DNA from: CAZJBH01 sp964544485
GTDB taxonomy: Bacteria > Patescibacteriota > Minisyncoccia > Portnoybacterales > UBA2143
Assembly (NCBI GenBank): GCA_964544485.1
Contig: CAZJBH010000009.1
Coordinates: 1-18,559 of the forward strand
DNA length: 18,559 bases
Reading direction: 5' to 3'
Part shown: piece by piece, positions 1 to 6,956 of the stretch
Numbering within the stretch: the stretch's first letter is position 1
How the letters are laid out: each line of letters begins with the position of its first letter
Notes under the pieces: generated by a model
What the model was told of the DNA's origin: nothing
Database searches by the model: none
Seen by the model: the letters and a program-made list of their open reading frames with translations, nothing else
Position numbers and translations under genes: made by a program

Positions 1-33
1 AGAATCAAAGACAATCAATCAAGAGAAACAAAC

Positions 34-78
34 AAAACTTTATATAGTTTGTCAATATTGGGAAGTATATAAAGTTTT
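34..78. repeat. 13-bp perfect inverted repeat near window edge
   Basis: The arms at 34-46 (AAAACTTTATATA) and 66-78 (TATATAAAGTTTT) are perfect reverse complements separated by 19 bases. The arms are almost pure A/T with one C/G each, so a chance origin is possible in this AT-rich genome. The element lies beyond the HEPN gene and its probable terminator, in 140 bases without a gene. It could be an operator or hairpin belonging to a gene beyond the left edge. No function can be assigned. Confidence 0.5.
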
Positions 79-85
79 AAAGAAT

Positions 86-111
86 AAAAAAACTGCATAA
101 AAATACAGTTT
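86..111 (-). terminator. Probable rho-independent terminator of the MNT-HEPN unit
   Basis: On the minus strand a hairpin with arms at 106-111 and 90-95 (6 pairs, extendable by 2 after one mismatch) is followed by a run of seven T (complement of A86-A92), then mixed T/A. It lies about 30 bases past the HEPN stop codon at 141. The stem is short and AT-rich, so the call is moderate. Confidence 0.45.
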
Positions 112-140
112 AATCAAACTAGCTATAAAATAATTTTTTA

Positions 141-539
141 TTAAATTTTGATTTTATCTAGAATAAAATCTTTAATCTTTTCAGCTTTTTGAAAAGCTTC
201 TTCAGCATCTTTAAAACTATATTCCGGATAATCTCCTGGATAACGAGTAGTAATATAAAAACCAGTCAAAAATCCAGCTTCTTTTTTAACTTTATTGAAA
301 TCAGAATCAACTTCCTCGCATAATTTAACTAATCTATCTAATTGATGTACCTTGGGAAATCTCTCATTCTGATAAACTAAATAGCCTTTTAAATACTTTT
401 CAGCTAATTGCTGGCTAAGAAAACAAACTGTATTCGGAGAACCTTCGCGATCCTTAAGAATATCCCGCGCTGAAAGCTCATCATCCCCAGCCTTTCTAAA
501 CCATTCTTGAGCTAATTTTTTTGTTTGTTTATTCGCCAT
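141..539 (-). CDS. HEPN domain protein (probable toxin of an MNT-HEPN pair)
   Basis: This is a 132-residue, mostly helical protein of the PF05168-type HEPN family. Family features visible are the N-terminal W-x-x-K-A segment (W13), the Q-L-A-E-K-Y-L-K-G helix at 44-52, and R60-x4-H65 (RFPKVH), which fits the R-x4-6-H motif tied to RNase activity in HEPN toxins. A TRYPG stretch follows at 98-102 and a C-terminal helix rich in E/A/K closes the domain. The start ATG lies inside the end of the upstream nucleotidyltransferase gene: the two frames overlap by 11 bases (529-539), which implies translational coupling. In known MNT-HEPN systems the HEPN protein is an RNase toxin neutralised by the nucleotidyltransferase, often by AMPylation. 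That role here is inferred from family and context. Length is normal for the family. Confidence 0.82.
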   Translation of the reverse strand: MANKQTKKLAQEWFRKAGDDELSARDILKDREGSPNTVCFLSQQLAEKYLKGYLVYQNERFPKVHQLDRLVKLCEEVDSDFNKVKKEAGFLTGFYITTRYPGDYPEYSFKDAEEAFQKAEKIKDFILDKIKI

Positions 540-849
540 AAATTATAATTCCTTTATTAATCACATCCTGAAAAAAGAAATCTCCCATTTCTAATCTTTT
601 ATCTAATTCTTTTGGAGTATAAATCAAAATATCAACTGGCAATTCTCCATCAATAACCTCTCTAATCTTTTGCTGTTCTTGAATAAAATCCTTTTTTTCT
701 TTTTTAACAATCAATAAATCAAAATCGCTATCTTGAGTCGGATTTCCCCACGCATAAGAACCAAAAAGAATAATTTTTTCTACTTGGTACTCTTTCCCAA
801 TTTTCTGAGCTATTTTTTTAATTTTATCAATAAACTTTTGATTTTTCAT
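529..849 (-). CDS. MNT-type nucleotidyltransferase (probable antitoxin)
   Basis: This is a small 106-residue protein of the minimal nucleotidyltransferase (MNT) family. The signature G-S-Y-A-W-G is at 30-35, the metal-binding pair is D42-F-D44 in S-D-F-D-L-L-I-V, and the third carboxylate is D73 in P-V-D-I-L-I. All three catalytic acids are therefore present. The frame can be extended upstream to 894 or to a TTG at 900, but a perfect promoter (872-900) occupies that extension and the ATG at 847-849 gives the canonical family N-terminus, so I place the start there. An AAAGAAG stretch at 861-867 may serve as a weak ribosome site. The gene is immediately followed by the overlapping HEPN gene, the usual order for this toxin-antitoxin pair. 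In characterised pairs this partner AMPylates or otherwise blocks the HEPN RNase. No such activity can be shown from sequence alone. Confidence 0.83.
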   Translation of the reverse strand: MKNQKFIDKIKKIAQKIGKEYQVEKIILFGSYAWGNPTQDSDFDLLIVKKEKKDFIQEQQKIREVIDGELPVDILIYTPKELDKRLEMGDFFFQDVINKGIIIYGE

Positions 850-871
850 ATTTAAATTAACTTCTTTGTTT

Positions 872-900
872 ATTATAAATCTATCAAAAAACATTGTCAA
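872..900 (-). promoter_or_regulatory. Consensus sigma70-type promoter for the MNT-HEPN pair
   Basis: On the minus strand TTGACA (895-900) is followed by exactly 17 bases and TATAAT (872-877), a perfect match to both consensus hexamers and to the ideal spacer. Transcription would begin near 865, leaving a leader of roughly 15 bases before the ATG at 849. The -35 box begins only 5 bases past the stop codon of the large upstream gene, with no terminator between them, so some read-through is also possible. Confidence 0.75.
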
Positions 901-905
901 CGTAA

Positions 906-3900
906 TTATTTATAAACAACATTCCCGCCTAGGTTGACATTGGCATTAGCGTCAATTTCTATCGCTGGATTATCAGCTGAATCAAATTCAGCATAATCAA
1001 TTTCTCCAATACTGCCAGCTTCAAAAACAATATTTTTCCATTCATCCGCGTAAGGCTGAAATAAAATTGGATCTTCAGCAGTTCCAATAGCGTTTAATTC
1101 TCCTTGGATTAATAAAGCCGTATAAAATTCGCTTTTTGCCTGGACAATTGTTCCTGGCTCTAAAAGCAAAACTGTATTTGTGGCCACAGTTGGATAATCC
1201 CCTTTATTGGAAAACAAAATATATGGCAAATCATTATTCCAAGTCCAATCTTGACTAAATATGCTATTGCTGCTAATAATTATTCCATTCAAGTCATTGT
1301 TTTCAACTTGGTTATTCTGAAATTCAGGATAAGCGCTTTGTAAATACACTGGCCAAGGATTATTAATAAATTGATTATTATTAATCTGAGCTTGAGCTTG
1401 ATTTAATAAAGCTATGCCCATATCGCCTGATTTTTCAAAAACAGAATTGTTAACTTCTAAATTCCCGCCTTCCATGCCAATGCCAACTGAGCCAATATCT
1501 TGAAAAATGGAATTATTAATCTTTAATCCAGAATCTTCCGCCCAAATAGCGCTATCATTAATATTTCTAAACAATGAATTATTAACTGTTAAATTAGTTT
1601 TAATAACTCTTAGCGCCTCCATCATTTTCCCTTGATAAGCAGCTTCAGACCCGGCTAACATAAAATGAGCATGATTAATAGAAGAATCTTCTGCTTGATC
1701 AAAAACAATTCCAGACCAATCGCTATCAAAAGGACCTTGGCTAAATCCCTTAAAAACAACTAGATTATTAATAGATCCTTGAACCTGCAAAGAACCTTTA
1801 ATTAAAAGAATTGGATAATTAGGATTAACTCCCTTAATTACTGCTCCTGGTTGAATAGTTAAACTAGCTCCTTTTGCAACAGTCGGAAATTGATTAGCGT
1901 TTGATTCTAAAATATATTCTCCATCAGGCCAGACAACATCCTGATTAAACTCTAAATCATCGCTAATTAAAGCAATTTTATCACTTAAGCTATTTTGAAG
2001 AATCGGCCAATTAGTCTGGCTAAATTCTTCCAAATTATTATTTTTATCCAAGTTAAAACTATTTCTTCTTAAGCTTGTATTCCTAGAACTCGGTTCCGCG
2101 CAAACAAATTCGCAAACTAAAGCATTGCCCCATCCTAAAACATCTATTTTAAGCTTTTTAACTTGATCGATTGACTTATCTTTTCCTTTTGGATTTCCAG
2201 AAAAAATTCCTACAGCTCCTTTACTGTTATTCAGAAAAGGAGAGTTATAAACTGACCAATCAGGAATAATATAGCCATTAATTCTAAAATCTCCGCTCAG
2301 ATCAATTAAATAATAGCCATAAGCTGGAATTGTAGAAGTAGCAGCTTCTGAAAACGATTTCACCCGATAAGGATCATTCCAATCGCGGTTAGCTGAATAA
2401 TAAGCAAAATACCAATCAGACATATCAATTGCTTGATTAGTTGGATTATATAATTCTAAAAACTCCTTTTTATCTAATTGGATCTCGCTAATAACCACAT
2501 TATCAGCTGTTAAACTAGCTTGGGCGCAGGCGCGATTAGACATCTCTGAAACTTCGCCAAAATTATCAATTGATTTAACTGCAAAACAATATTCCTCCCC
2601 TGGAATTAAATCATTAATACTCAAATCTTCCTGATCACCGGAATCAGCTGGGATAATGTTTTGTTCTATTAATAAAGCGTTTTCCCAATCAACCTTGTTT
2701 TCTATAGTAGAGCTAGAATATTTAACAAGATATTTTTTAATTTCAATATCTTGATCAGGCCGAGTCCAAGTTAAATCAATGCTTCTGCGTTTAGCCCCTG
2801 AAAAAGCGCTTAAATCAGTAATTTTATCAGGCGAACCCGTTTGATAAAAAACTTGACAAAAAACTGATTCGCTTAAATTTCCAGCTTCATCGCGCGCCTG
2901 AATACTAATTGAATTCTTGCCTGAACGCAAAGTAATTGAATGCTGCCAAGTATTATCATTCTTGACTAAAAACGTTATTCCATACCCGCCGGATTCAGTT
3001 ACTGTAAAAATAGATACAGATTTACTTTCTAAAGCTATACCGCTTAATTCAATCTGCAATCCCGGATATTTAGGATTAATATCATCTGACAAAGTATAGG
3101 TTTCTCCGCATTGAGGAAATAAAATTTCTGGCTGAGGCGGGGGAATAATATCTTTTGATTTTTCAGGCTCAGGTTTTTCTTGCTCTTCTTCTGCTTCTTC
3201 AAGCTCTTGATTGTTTTCTTCCTGATTTTCTTCTGAATCAGATTGATTTTCTGATTCTGATTCATTCTCTTCTTCTTGTTCTTCTTCAGCCTGCTCTTCC
3301 TCTGGCTCTTCATTATCTGAATCTTCCCCAGATTCTTCTGATTGTTCTTCTGAAGAATCTTGTTCTCCTGGTTCTTCCTGGTTATTTTCCTGACTCTCTT
3401 CTTTTGAATCAGTTTGCTCTATATTATCTTGCTCAATTTTGCTTTTCTTAACTTCTTGATTAGGAGCGCCGGTTGAAGGAATTTGCCCAACTCCAGGAGG
3501 CAAGGAATTAATTTTTTTAATTTTAACTTCTTTTTCTATTATTTCTTCTTGCTCTTGCTTTGATTTTTGTTTTTCTTTATTTGATTCTTTTTTTTCAATA
3601 ATTTGCTTAGGGATAGAATTCTGCTTTTGTGTTTGGTTCTTTTCTGTTTTTGGTTCTGTTTGATTAGTTTTTTTAGGCTCATTTTCTGATTTAGTATTTG
3701 TTTTTGGCGATAAATTAGCCTGATTTGGCTTATTCTCTTGTTTAGATTGATTAAAATTAGTTTGAGTCAAAGAAATTTGATTTGAAATAGAAGCGCTAAT
3801 TCCAGCTGTTTGATAAGCATTATTCTGATCTAAAAACTGAGTTGTTTTAGCAATTAAATTATTAAAAAAACTAGCTATTTGACTTCCAGTTTGCTTAATC

Positions 3901-4775
3901 GCAATTTTAACCTGATTGTATTTATTTAAAGCATATTCTCCAATCAATTGCCTGCTTATCGGCCTAAGCTCATTCGGGTTATAAAAGCTAGATTGTTCCC
4001 AAGCATGTGTCGGAGGACTGCCGCCTAAAGGAAGATAAATTTCTTTGTTTATAACATCGCTAAATTTAGCCAAATTGATTCCTAATTCTGAAGATTTAAC
4101 TAAACTGGTTAATTGATTAAATTGTTTAATAAAATACGCATTAATCTCAATCAGATTATAGTGATTGTGATTGATTTTTAAGCCATTTTTATCCCATGAT
4201 TCAAAACCTCTCCATCTTGAAAATTCACAATATCCATCATCTACCTGATCAACACAATTAGCATGCGAACCATTCCCAATATATGACCAGATATGATTAG
4301 TTTTAGGATAATTTAATTCAGTATCAAAAAATCTTCTTTGATGAGCTGTGCCAATCACCTTATTAATTTTCTTAGAAGCTTTATCTACATATACATAGAC
4401 TGCTTCCCAATCTCCATAATGTTCGTTTTTAACCAAGCCGAAAGATCCATTAAACACATAAAAAAACCAGTATTGATAAACCCATTCATCTCCATAATCC
4501 AAAATATGATACAAAACATTCATTTTTTTTAATTTTTCTTGAAGAGATAACTGATTGTATTTATTGACTGCTTTTTCTCCTTGAATCTCTTGCTTGTTTT
4601 CAAAATAAAAATCCAGCGGATTAACTGGATAATATTTTTCTCCGGAACTAAACCAAAGATTAGGCGCGTAATTTTGAACCGCAGGAGGAGTCTGCTGACT
4701 AGCCCAAGCTAAACTTGGGATAAAAAAGATTAATAAAATAAACAATATCTGATAACAGAATTGTTTCCAATACAT
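906..4775 (-). CDS. Giant secreted mosaic protein: GDWE/GSHA domain, acidic linker, FN3, lamin-tail, beta-helix
   Basis: This 1289-residue protein has a signal peptide (hydrophobic 8-22, A-W-A at 23-25). Residues 40-260 contain H119-Y-G-D-W-E124 and G169-S-H-A172, resembling the Vps62/DUF946 type domain. The match is by motif only. Residues 340-545 are low complexity, first N/Q/K/T-rich, then strongly acidic (E/S/Q), probably a flexible spacer. An Ig-like domain (548-645), an FN3 domain (648-755) and a lamin-tail domain (756-925, opening V-V-I-S-E-I and E-F-L-E-L-Y-N-P) follow. Residues 945-1289 form a parallel beta-helix with N-N-S-x-F rungs and a module present twice (949-1037 and 1179-1264). 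No C-terminal anchor, sortase motif or P-x-W-x-E tail is seen. There is no Shine-Dalgarno site, but TAAAAT at 4782-4787 lies 6 bases before the ATG, suggesting a leaderless message. A role in surface adhesion or envelope structure is inferred. Confidence 0.8.
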   Translation of the reverse strand: MYWKQFCYQILFILLIFFIPSLAWASQQTPPAVQNYAPNLWFSSGEKYYPVNPLDFYFENKQEIQGEKAVNKYNQLSLQEKLKKMNVLYHILDYGDEWVYQYWFFYVFNGSFGLVKNEHYGDWEAVYVYVDKASKKINKVIGTAHQRRFFDTELNYPKTNHIWSYIGNGSHANCVDQVDDGYCEFSRWRGFESWDKNGLKINHNHYNLIEINAYFIKQFNQLTSLVKSSELGINLAKFSDVINKEIYLPLGGSPPTHAWEQSSFYNPNELRPISRQLIGEYALNKYNQVKIAIKQTGSQIASFFNNLIAKTTQFLDQNNAYQTAGISASISNQISLTQTNFNQSKQENKPNQANLSPKTNTKSENEPKKTNQTEPKTEKNQTQKQNSIPKQIIEKKESNKEKQKSKQEQEEIIEKEVKIKKINSLPPGVGQIPSTGAPNQEVKKSKIEQDNIEQTDSKEESQENNQEEPGEQDSSEEQSEESGEDSDNEEPEEEQAEEEQEEENESESENQSDSEENQEENNQELEEAEEEQEKPEPEKSKDIIPPPQPEILFPQCGETYTLSDDINPKYPGLQIELSGIALESKSVSIFTVTESGGYGITFLVKNDNTWQHSITLRSGKNSISIQARDEAGNLSESVFCQVFYQTGSPDKITDLSAFSGAKRRSIDLTWTRPDQDIEIKKYLVKYSSSTIENKVDWENALLIEQNIIPADSGDQEDLSINDLIPGEEYCFAVKSIDNFGEVSEMSNRACAQASLTADNVVISEIQLDKKEFLELYNPTNQAIDMSDWYFAYYSANRDWNDPYRVKSFSEAATSTIPAYGYYLIDLSGDFRINGYIIPDWSVYNSPFLNNSKGAVGIFSGNPKGKDKSIDQVKKLKIDVLGWGNALVCEFVCAEPSSRNTSLRRNSFNLDKNNNLEEFSQTNWPILQNSLSDKIALISDDLEFNQDVVWPDGEYILESNANQFPTVAKGASLTIQPGAVIKGVNPNYPILLIKGSLQVQGSINNLVVFKGFSQGPFDSDWSGIVFDQAEDSSINHAHFMLAGSEAAYQGKMMEALRVIKTNLTVNNSLFRNINDSAIWAEDSGLKINNSIFQDIGSVGIGMEGGNLEVNNSVFEKSGDMGIALLNQAQAQINNNQFINNPWPVYLQSAYPEFQNNQVENNDLNGIIISSNSIFSQDWTWNNDLPYILFSNKGDYPTVATNTVLLLEPGTIVQAKSEFYTALLIQGELNAIGTAEDPILFQPYADEWKNIVFEAGSIGEIDYAEFDSADNPAIEIDANANVNLGGNVVYK

Positions 4776-4797
4776 AAATAAATTTTACTAAAATTTT

Positions 4798-5418
4798 CTA
4801 TTTTTGGGATTTAAAAATTCCCCAACCAATAAACTTTCCTAAAATTAAACCGATTATTGAAAAAGTGATTAAATAAGCTAACAATAAAGAATTAAGCCAA
4901 TTTCCAATTAGATTGCCAAGAATTGGTCCAATCAAAGAACCTATGGCAAAACCAATTCCGGTTCGCCAAATCAAAGGCCAAATTTTTAATTTTAAAAATA
5001 AAGCGTAGAATAAGCCAATAATAACGCCAATTAGCATAAATACTAACCAATATCCTGATATATAAATATTTGGTTTCAAAATCCAAAAATTATTATCTAT
5101 TAAAAAATCAGGTGAAATAGAAGCAAGGGAAAAACCCCCTATTAATGCTAAAAAATAAAACAACATACCAGCCATAAAAAATCCAACTGCCCAGCCTAAA
5201 AATCCAGCTAAAACTGCTTTAGAAACTTTTCTAATATCTTTCCAATCCGGCCAGATTAAACTAATTCCGCCAAACAAACCCATACCTAAAATCGCCATAA
5301 AATGAAAAGGATATTCTAAATCAGGCAACTCTAAATACAAAATTAAACCCCAAAAAAAACCGCCCAAGGCAAAACCAAGCGCGGGAATAGACATAGATTT
5401 AACTAATTTTCTCTCCAT
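4798..5418 (-). CDS. Polytopic membrane protein of unknown function
   Basis: I do not recognise this 206-residue protein. It is very hydrophobic, with about six likely membrane segments (near 10-28, 40-56, 68-98, 117-142, 150-172 and 176-200), many Gly residues inside the helices (G-F-A-L-G-G-F-F-W-G, G-F-L-G-W-A-V-G) and a short Lys-rich C-terminus. Such glycine-zipper patterns occur in small channels and transporters, but no family motif or charged catalytic residue is evident. It stands alone behind a candidate promoter with an upstream TTATCCACA box and ends 22 bases before the start of the giant secreted protein, so the two may be co-transcribed. No ribosome binding site is visible; the -10-like TAAAAT ends 6 bases before the ATG. 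Confidence 0.7.
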   Translation of the reverse strand: MERKLVKSMSIPALGFALGGFFWGLILYLELPDLEYPFHFMAILGMGLFGGISLIWPDWKDIRKVSKAVLAGFLGWAVGFFMAGMLFYFLALIGGFSLASISPDFLIDNNFWILKPNIYISGYWLVFMLIGVIIGLFYALFLKLKIWPLIWRTGIGFAIGSLIGPILGNLIGNWLNSLLLAYLITFSIIGLILGKFIGWGIFKSQK

Positions 5419-5424
5419 AAATAT

Positions 5425-5467
5425 ATTTTACCCCATTTATTTAAATCAGCCAATCAATTTATCCACA
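5425..5467 (-). promoter_or_regulatory. Candidate promoter with upstream DnaA-type box (TTATCCACA)
   Basis: On the minus strand TTGGCT (5448-5453), 17 bases, then TAAAAT (5425-5430), which ends 6 bases before the ATG at 5418, so the message would be leaderless or nearly so. A perfect TTATCCACA (plus strand, 5459-5467) lies 28 bases upstream of the -10 box. The same box-to--10 distance recurs at 18191-18233. The 9-mer matches the consensus DnaA box, but a single box does not make an origin, so a transcription-factor role is more likely here. The promoter hexamers are imperfect and the region is AT-rich. Confidence 0.42.
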
Positions 5468-5489
5468 GAAAAGGATTGTTCTTATAGAC

Positions 5490-5765
5490 TTAGAAGACGC
5501 TCCTTAAAAAATCTACCGAGGACGCTCCTTAAAAGGTATGTTCTTTGTACTCAAAGGACGTCTCTATAGAGGACGTTCCTTAGAAGGCGTGTCCTTCTGA
5601 AAGAAGGACGGCGCCTTACAAGGAATGTCCTCTAGGTTAATTATCTATTTGAGAATCGTCCTTTCGACTGCGTCCTTTGATTACAAAGAAACGCAGTCTG
5701 CAATGACAATCCTCAAATTAAGGAACGTCCTCTAGTCAACTTCTAGACAATAACAATCCTCAATT
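5490..5765. repeat. Cluster of degenerate AAGGACGTCCTT palindromes and strong hairpins
   Basis: This gene-free stretch carries about ten imperfect copies of a palindrome close to AAGGACGTCCTT (for example near 5493, 5518, 5555, 5570, 5585, 5604, 5620, 5656, 5669 and 5720), more GC-rich than its surroundings. Three folds are evident: 5554-5581 (about 11 pairs with two single-base bulges), 5584-5617 (6+7 pairs, loop of 5) and 5666-5698 (8+5 pairs, loop of 4). A direct repeat, ACAATCCTCAA, occurs at 5706 and 5753. No open frame of note spans it. REP-like palindromic elements or a structured RNA are both possible. CRISPR is not supported, because the copies are degenerate and overlapping with no uniform spacers. 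Confidence 0.65.
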
Positions 5766-5771
5766 AAAATA

Positions 5772-5802
5772 AGGGTTGCTGGATAAATTATCCAACAACC
5801 CT
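5772..5802 (-). terminator. Rho-independent terminator after the 5808-6356 gene
   Basis: A near-perfect hairpin begins 5 bases past the stop codon at 5808. Arms at 5796-5802 and 5789-5794 pair with 5772-5778 and 5780-5785 (7+6 pairs around one mismatch, loop AAT). On the minus strand it is followed by a T-rich tail (TTATTTTAATTG). The orientation of the tail assigns it to the minus strand. Confidence 0.8.
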
Positions 5803-5807
5803 ATAAA

Positions 5808-6356
5808 TTAAAGTTGCGACTCCCAAAATTGATAATTTCTAAAATATGGCTCTTGAGTCAAAAGATGAGCTCGGTAAAGAATACAAGAAACAAGTTTTGT
5901 TGCCGGATTCTCAAGAGGAATCCCTTGAGAAAATCTTAATTCGGCTGTTATTTCTTCTTTGAGTAAATTTCCTTTGCCATAAGCCCAAATACCAGCTTCT
6001 CTAGCTTGACCTAAAATTCTAACAAAATAATCAGGCTCAAAAATATTATTTGGCTCACCCTTAGGAATTGAATCCCATAAGACAAATTTAACTTTTAGCA
6101 AAACCCGATCATCAATCTGCAAGCCAATCGCACCTTGAAATCCAGTATTTGGATGATTTGAATTCAATTCAATTAAAAGATATTGCCCACCTCTGGTATA
6201 AATTTCTCTGGATTCTCCCGTTCCTAAAACTTGAGAAATTTCCTTAAACAAGATTATCGGAATATGAATAATTCTTAATTCTTGGCCTTCTTCAAATTTT
6301 TTCGCTGAAAATCCAATCTTTCGCAATTCTTCTAAAGACAATACCGTATTTCCCAT
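5808..6356 (-). CDS. Unrecognised 182-residue cytosolic protein
   Basis: I do not recognise this protein. It has no signal peptide or membrane segment, and the mix of short hydrophobic stretches (R-I-I-H-I-P-I-I-L-F, Q-Y-L-L-I-E-L, V-L-L-K-V-K-F-V-L-W) with charged residues suggests a compact beta-rich fold. The N-terminus, with L-S-L-E-E-L-R-K-I-G-F, looks helical. A strong ribosome site (AAGGAGG, about 6364-6370) precedes the ATG at a good distance and fixes the start. It lies 16 bases downstream of the Cys-rich gene 6373-6819 and directly before a strong terminator, so it is the last gene of a two-gene unit. Function is unknown; the tight pairing suggests it works with, or is co-regulated with, the Cys-rich protein. 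Confidence 0.72.
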   Translation of the reverse strand: MGNTVLSLEELRKIGFSAKKFEEGQELRIIHIPIILFKEISQVLGTGESREIYTRGGQYLLIELNSNHPNTGFQGAIGLQIDDRVLLKVKFVLWDSIPKGEPNNIFEPDYFVRILGQAREAGIWAYGKGNLLKEEITAELRFSQGIPLENPATKLVSCILYRAHLLTQEPYFRNYQFWESQL

Positions 6357-6372
6357 CTGATTCCTCCTTTTC

Positions 6373-6819
6373 TTATTCTGTACAAATATCCGGAAACAAA
6401 TTGGTTTGAGATTTAATGGCTCTTTCTATTGTTTCATCAATACTAATTCCTAAACGCAAAGCTCGAATAACCACCAGCCTCAAAATAGAAACTTTTTTTG
6501 AAATTCTAGCCAAAAGATACAATTCCCGAGCCCAATCCTCTATATCGCGCATTTCTTTAAAAGGCAATCCTGCTTTTAATTTTGCGTGTATTTCTTCAGC
6601 TCTTTCCATATTTTTTAAAACCTTTTCTTCAATACAAAGCTTGCAGGCAGTGGTCTCGTCATCAATAAAACCCAAATGAGGCATTTGATGCTTATTACAA
6701 TAAGCTGACGCTTTTAAAGCGCAATCATAACAAACAATTTCATTCAAACAACCATCTGATTTTTTAGCCGGTAAAACAATAATCAAATCAGGATCCTTGC
6801 CGCATCTTTCGCATTCCAT
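6373..6819 (-). CDS. Small Cys-rich, probably zinc-binding protein
   Basis: This is a 148-residue protein with metal-site spacing in its first half: C3-x2-C6, C30-x2-C33, C41-x2-H44 and C59-x2-C62, plus C24 and H48. Four pairs are enough for two zinc sites, possibly in a cross-brace or treble-clef arrangement resembling RING/B-box folds. No specific family is recognised. The second half (about 63-148) looks helical and charged, with a segment S-I-L-R-L-V-V-I-R-A-L-R-L-G-I that could bind nucleic acid or a partner. A full AAGGAGG ribosome site lies about 6 bases before the ATG. It is first in a unit with the unrecognised 5808-6356 gene. A regulatory or scaffold role is only a guess. Confidence 0.72.
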   Translation of the reverse strand: MECERCGKDPDLIIVLPAKKSDGCLNEIVCYDCALKASAYCNKHQMPHLGFIDDETTACKLCIEEKVLKNMERAEEIHAKLKAGLPFKEMRDIEDWARELYLLARISKKVSILRLVVIRALRLGISIDETIERAIKSQTNLFPDICTE

Positions 6820-6864
6820 ATTTTCCTCCTTAAATTAAAAGGTTTTTAAACAACTAAAAAACAG

Positions 6865-6891
6865 CCTATAACACCAAACTCTTTAAGTCAA
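6865..6891 (-). promoter_or_regulatory. Candidate promoter for the Cys-rich/unknown gene pair
   Basis: On the minus strand TTGACT (6886-6891), 15 bases, then TATAGG (6865-6870), some 45 bases before the ATG at 6819. The -35 box and following bases (TTGACTTA, then purines) resemble the promoter at 9374-9401. The spacer is short and the -10 box imperfect, so confidence is limited. The -35 box sits in the T-rich tail of the preceding terminator. Confidence 0.38.
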
Positions 6892-6899
6892 TTAAAAAA

Positions 6900-6926
6900 G
6901 GCTGTTAGATAGATTTCCTAACAGCC
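6900..6926 (-). terminator. Rho-independent terminator after the ParB-like gene
   Basis: A perfect 9-pair stem (6918-6926 with 6900-6908, GGCTGTTAG/CTAACAGCC) with a 9-base loop is followed on the minus strand by a T run (complement of the A's at 6894-6899). It lies about 30 bases past the ParB-like stop codon at 6957 and closes the unit that starts near 9364. Confidence 0.8.
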
Positions 6927-6956
6927 CTATAATCTTGTTTTTTGACATTTCCTCAC

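Noticed and set aside
850..900. N-terminal extension of the nucleotidyltransferase to a TTG at 900 or ATG at 894
   Set aside because: The stretch contains a perfect promoter and the family N-terminus begins at the ATG 847-849.
3044..3451. Open frames on both strands over the acidic region of the giant protein (3044-3313 minus, 3155-3451 plus)
   Set aside because: They are shadows of the GAA/CAA/TCA-rich low-complexity coding sequence; their products are simple Lys- or Leu-rich strings without start signals.
3464..3484. I-P-S-T-G-A in the giant protein as a sortase LPxTG-like motif
   Set aside because: It lies near residue 432 of 1289, far from the C-terminus, without a following membrane helix or basic tail.
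5490..5765. CRISPR array
   Set aside because: Repeat copies are short, degenerate, palindromic and irregularly spaced, and no cas gene is present.
6416..6679. Plus-strand open frame inside the Cys-rich gene
   Set aside because: It is antisense to a gene with a strong ribosome site and conserved Cys pairs; no start signal is seen.
6859..6934. Attenuator formed by a second copy of AACAGCC near 6861 competing with the terminator stem
   Set aside because: The second copy lies beyond the T tract of the terminator and overlaps a promoter -10 box, so it would be transcribed too late to prevent termination.
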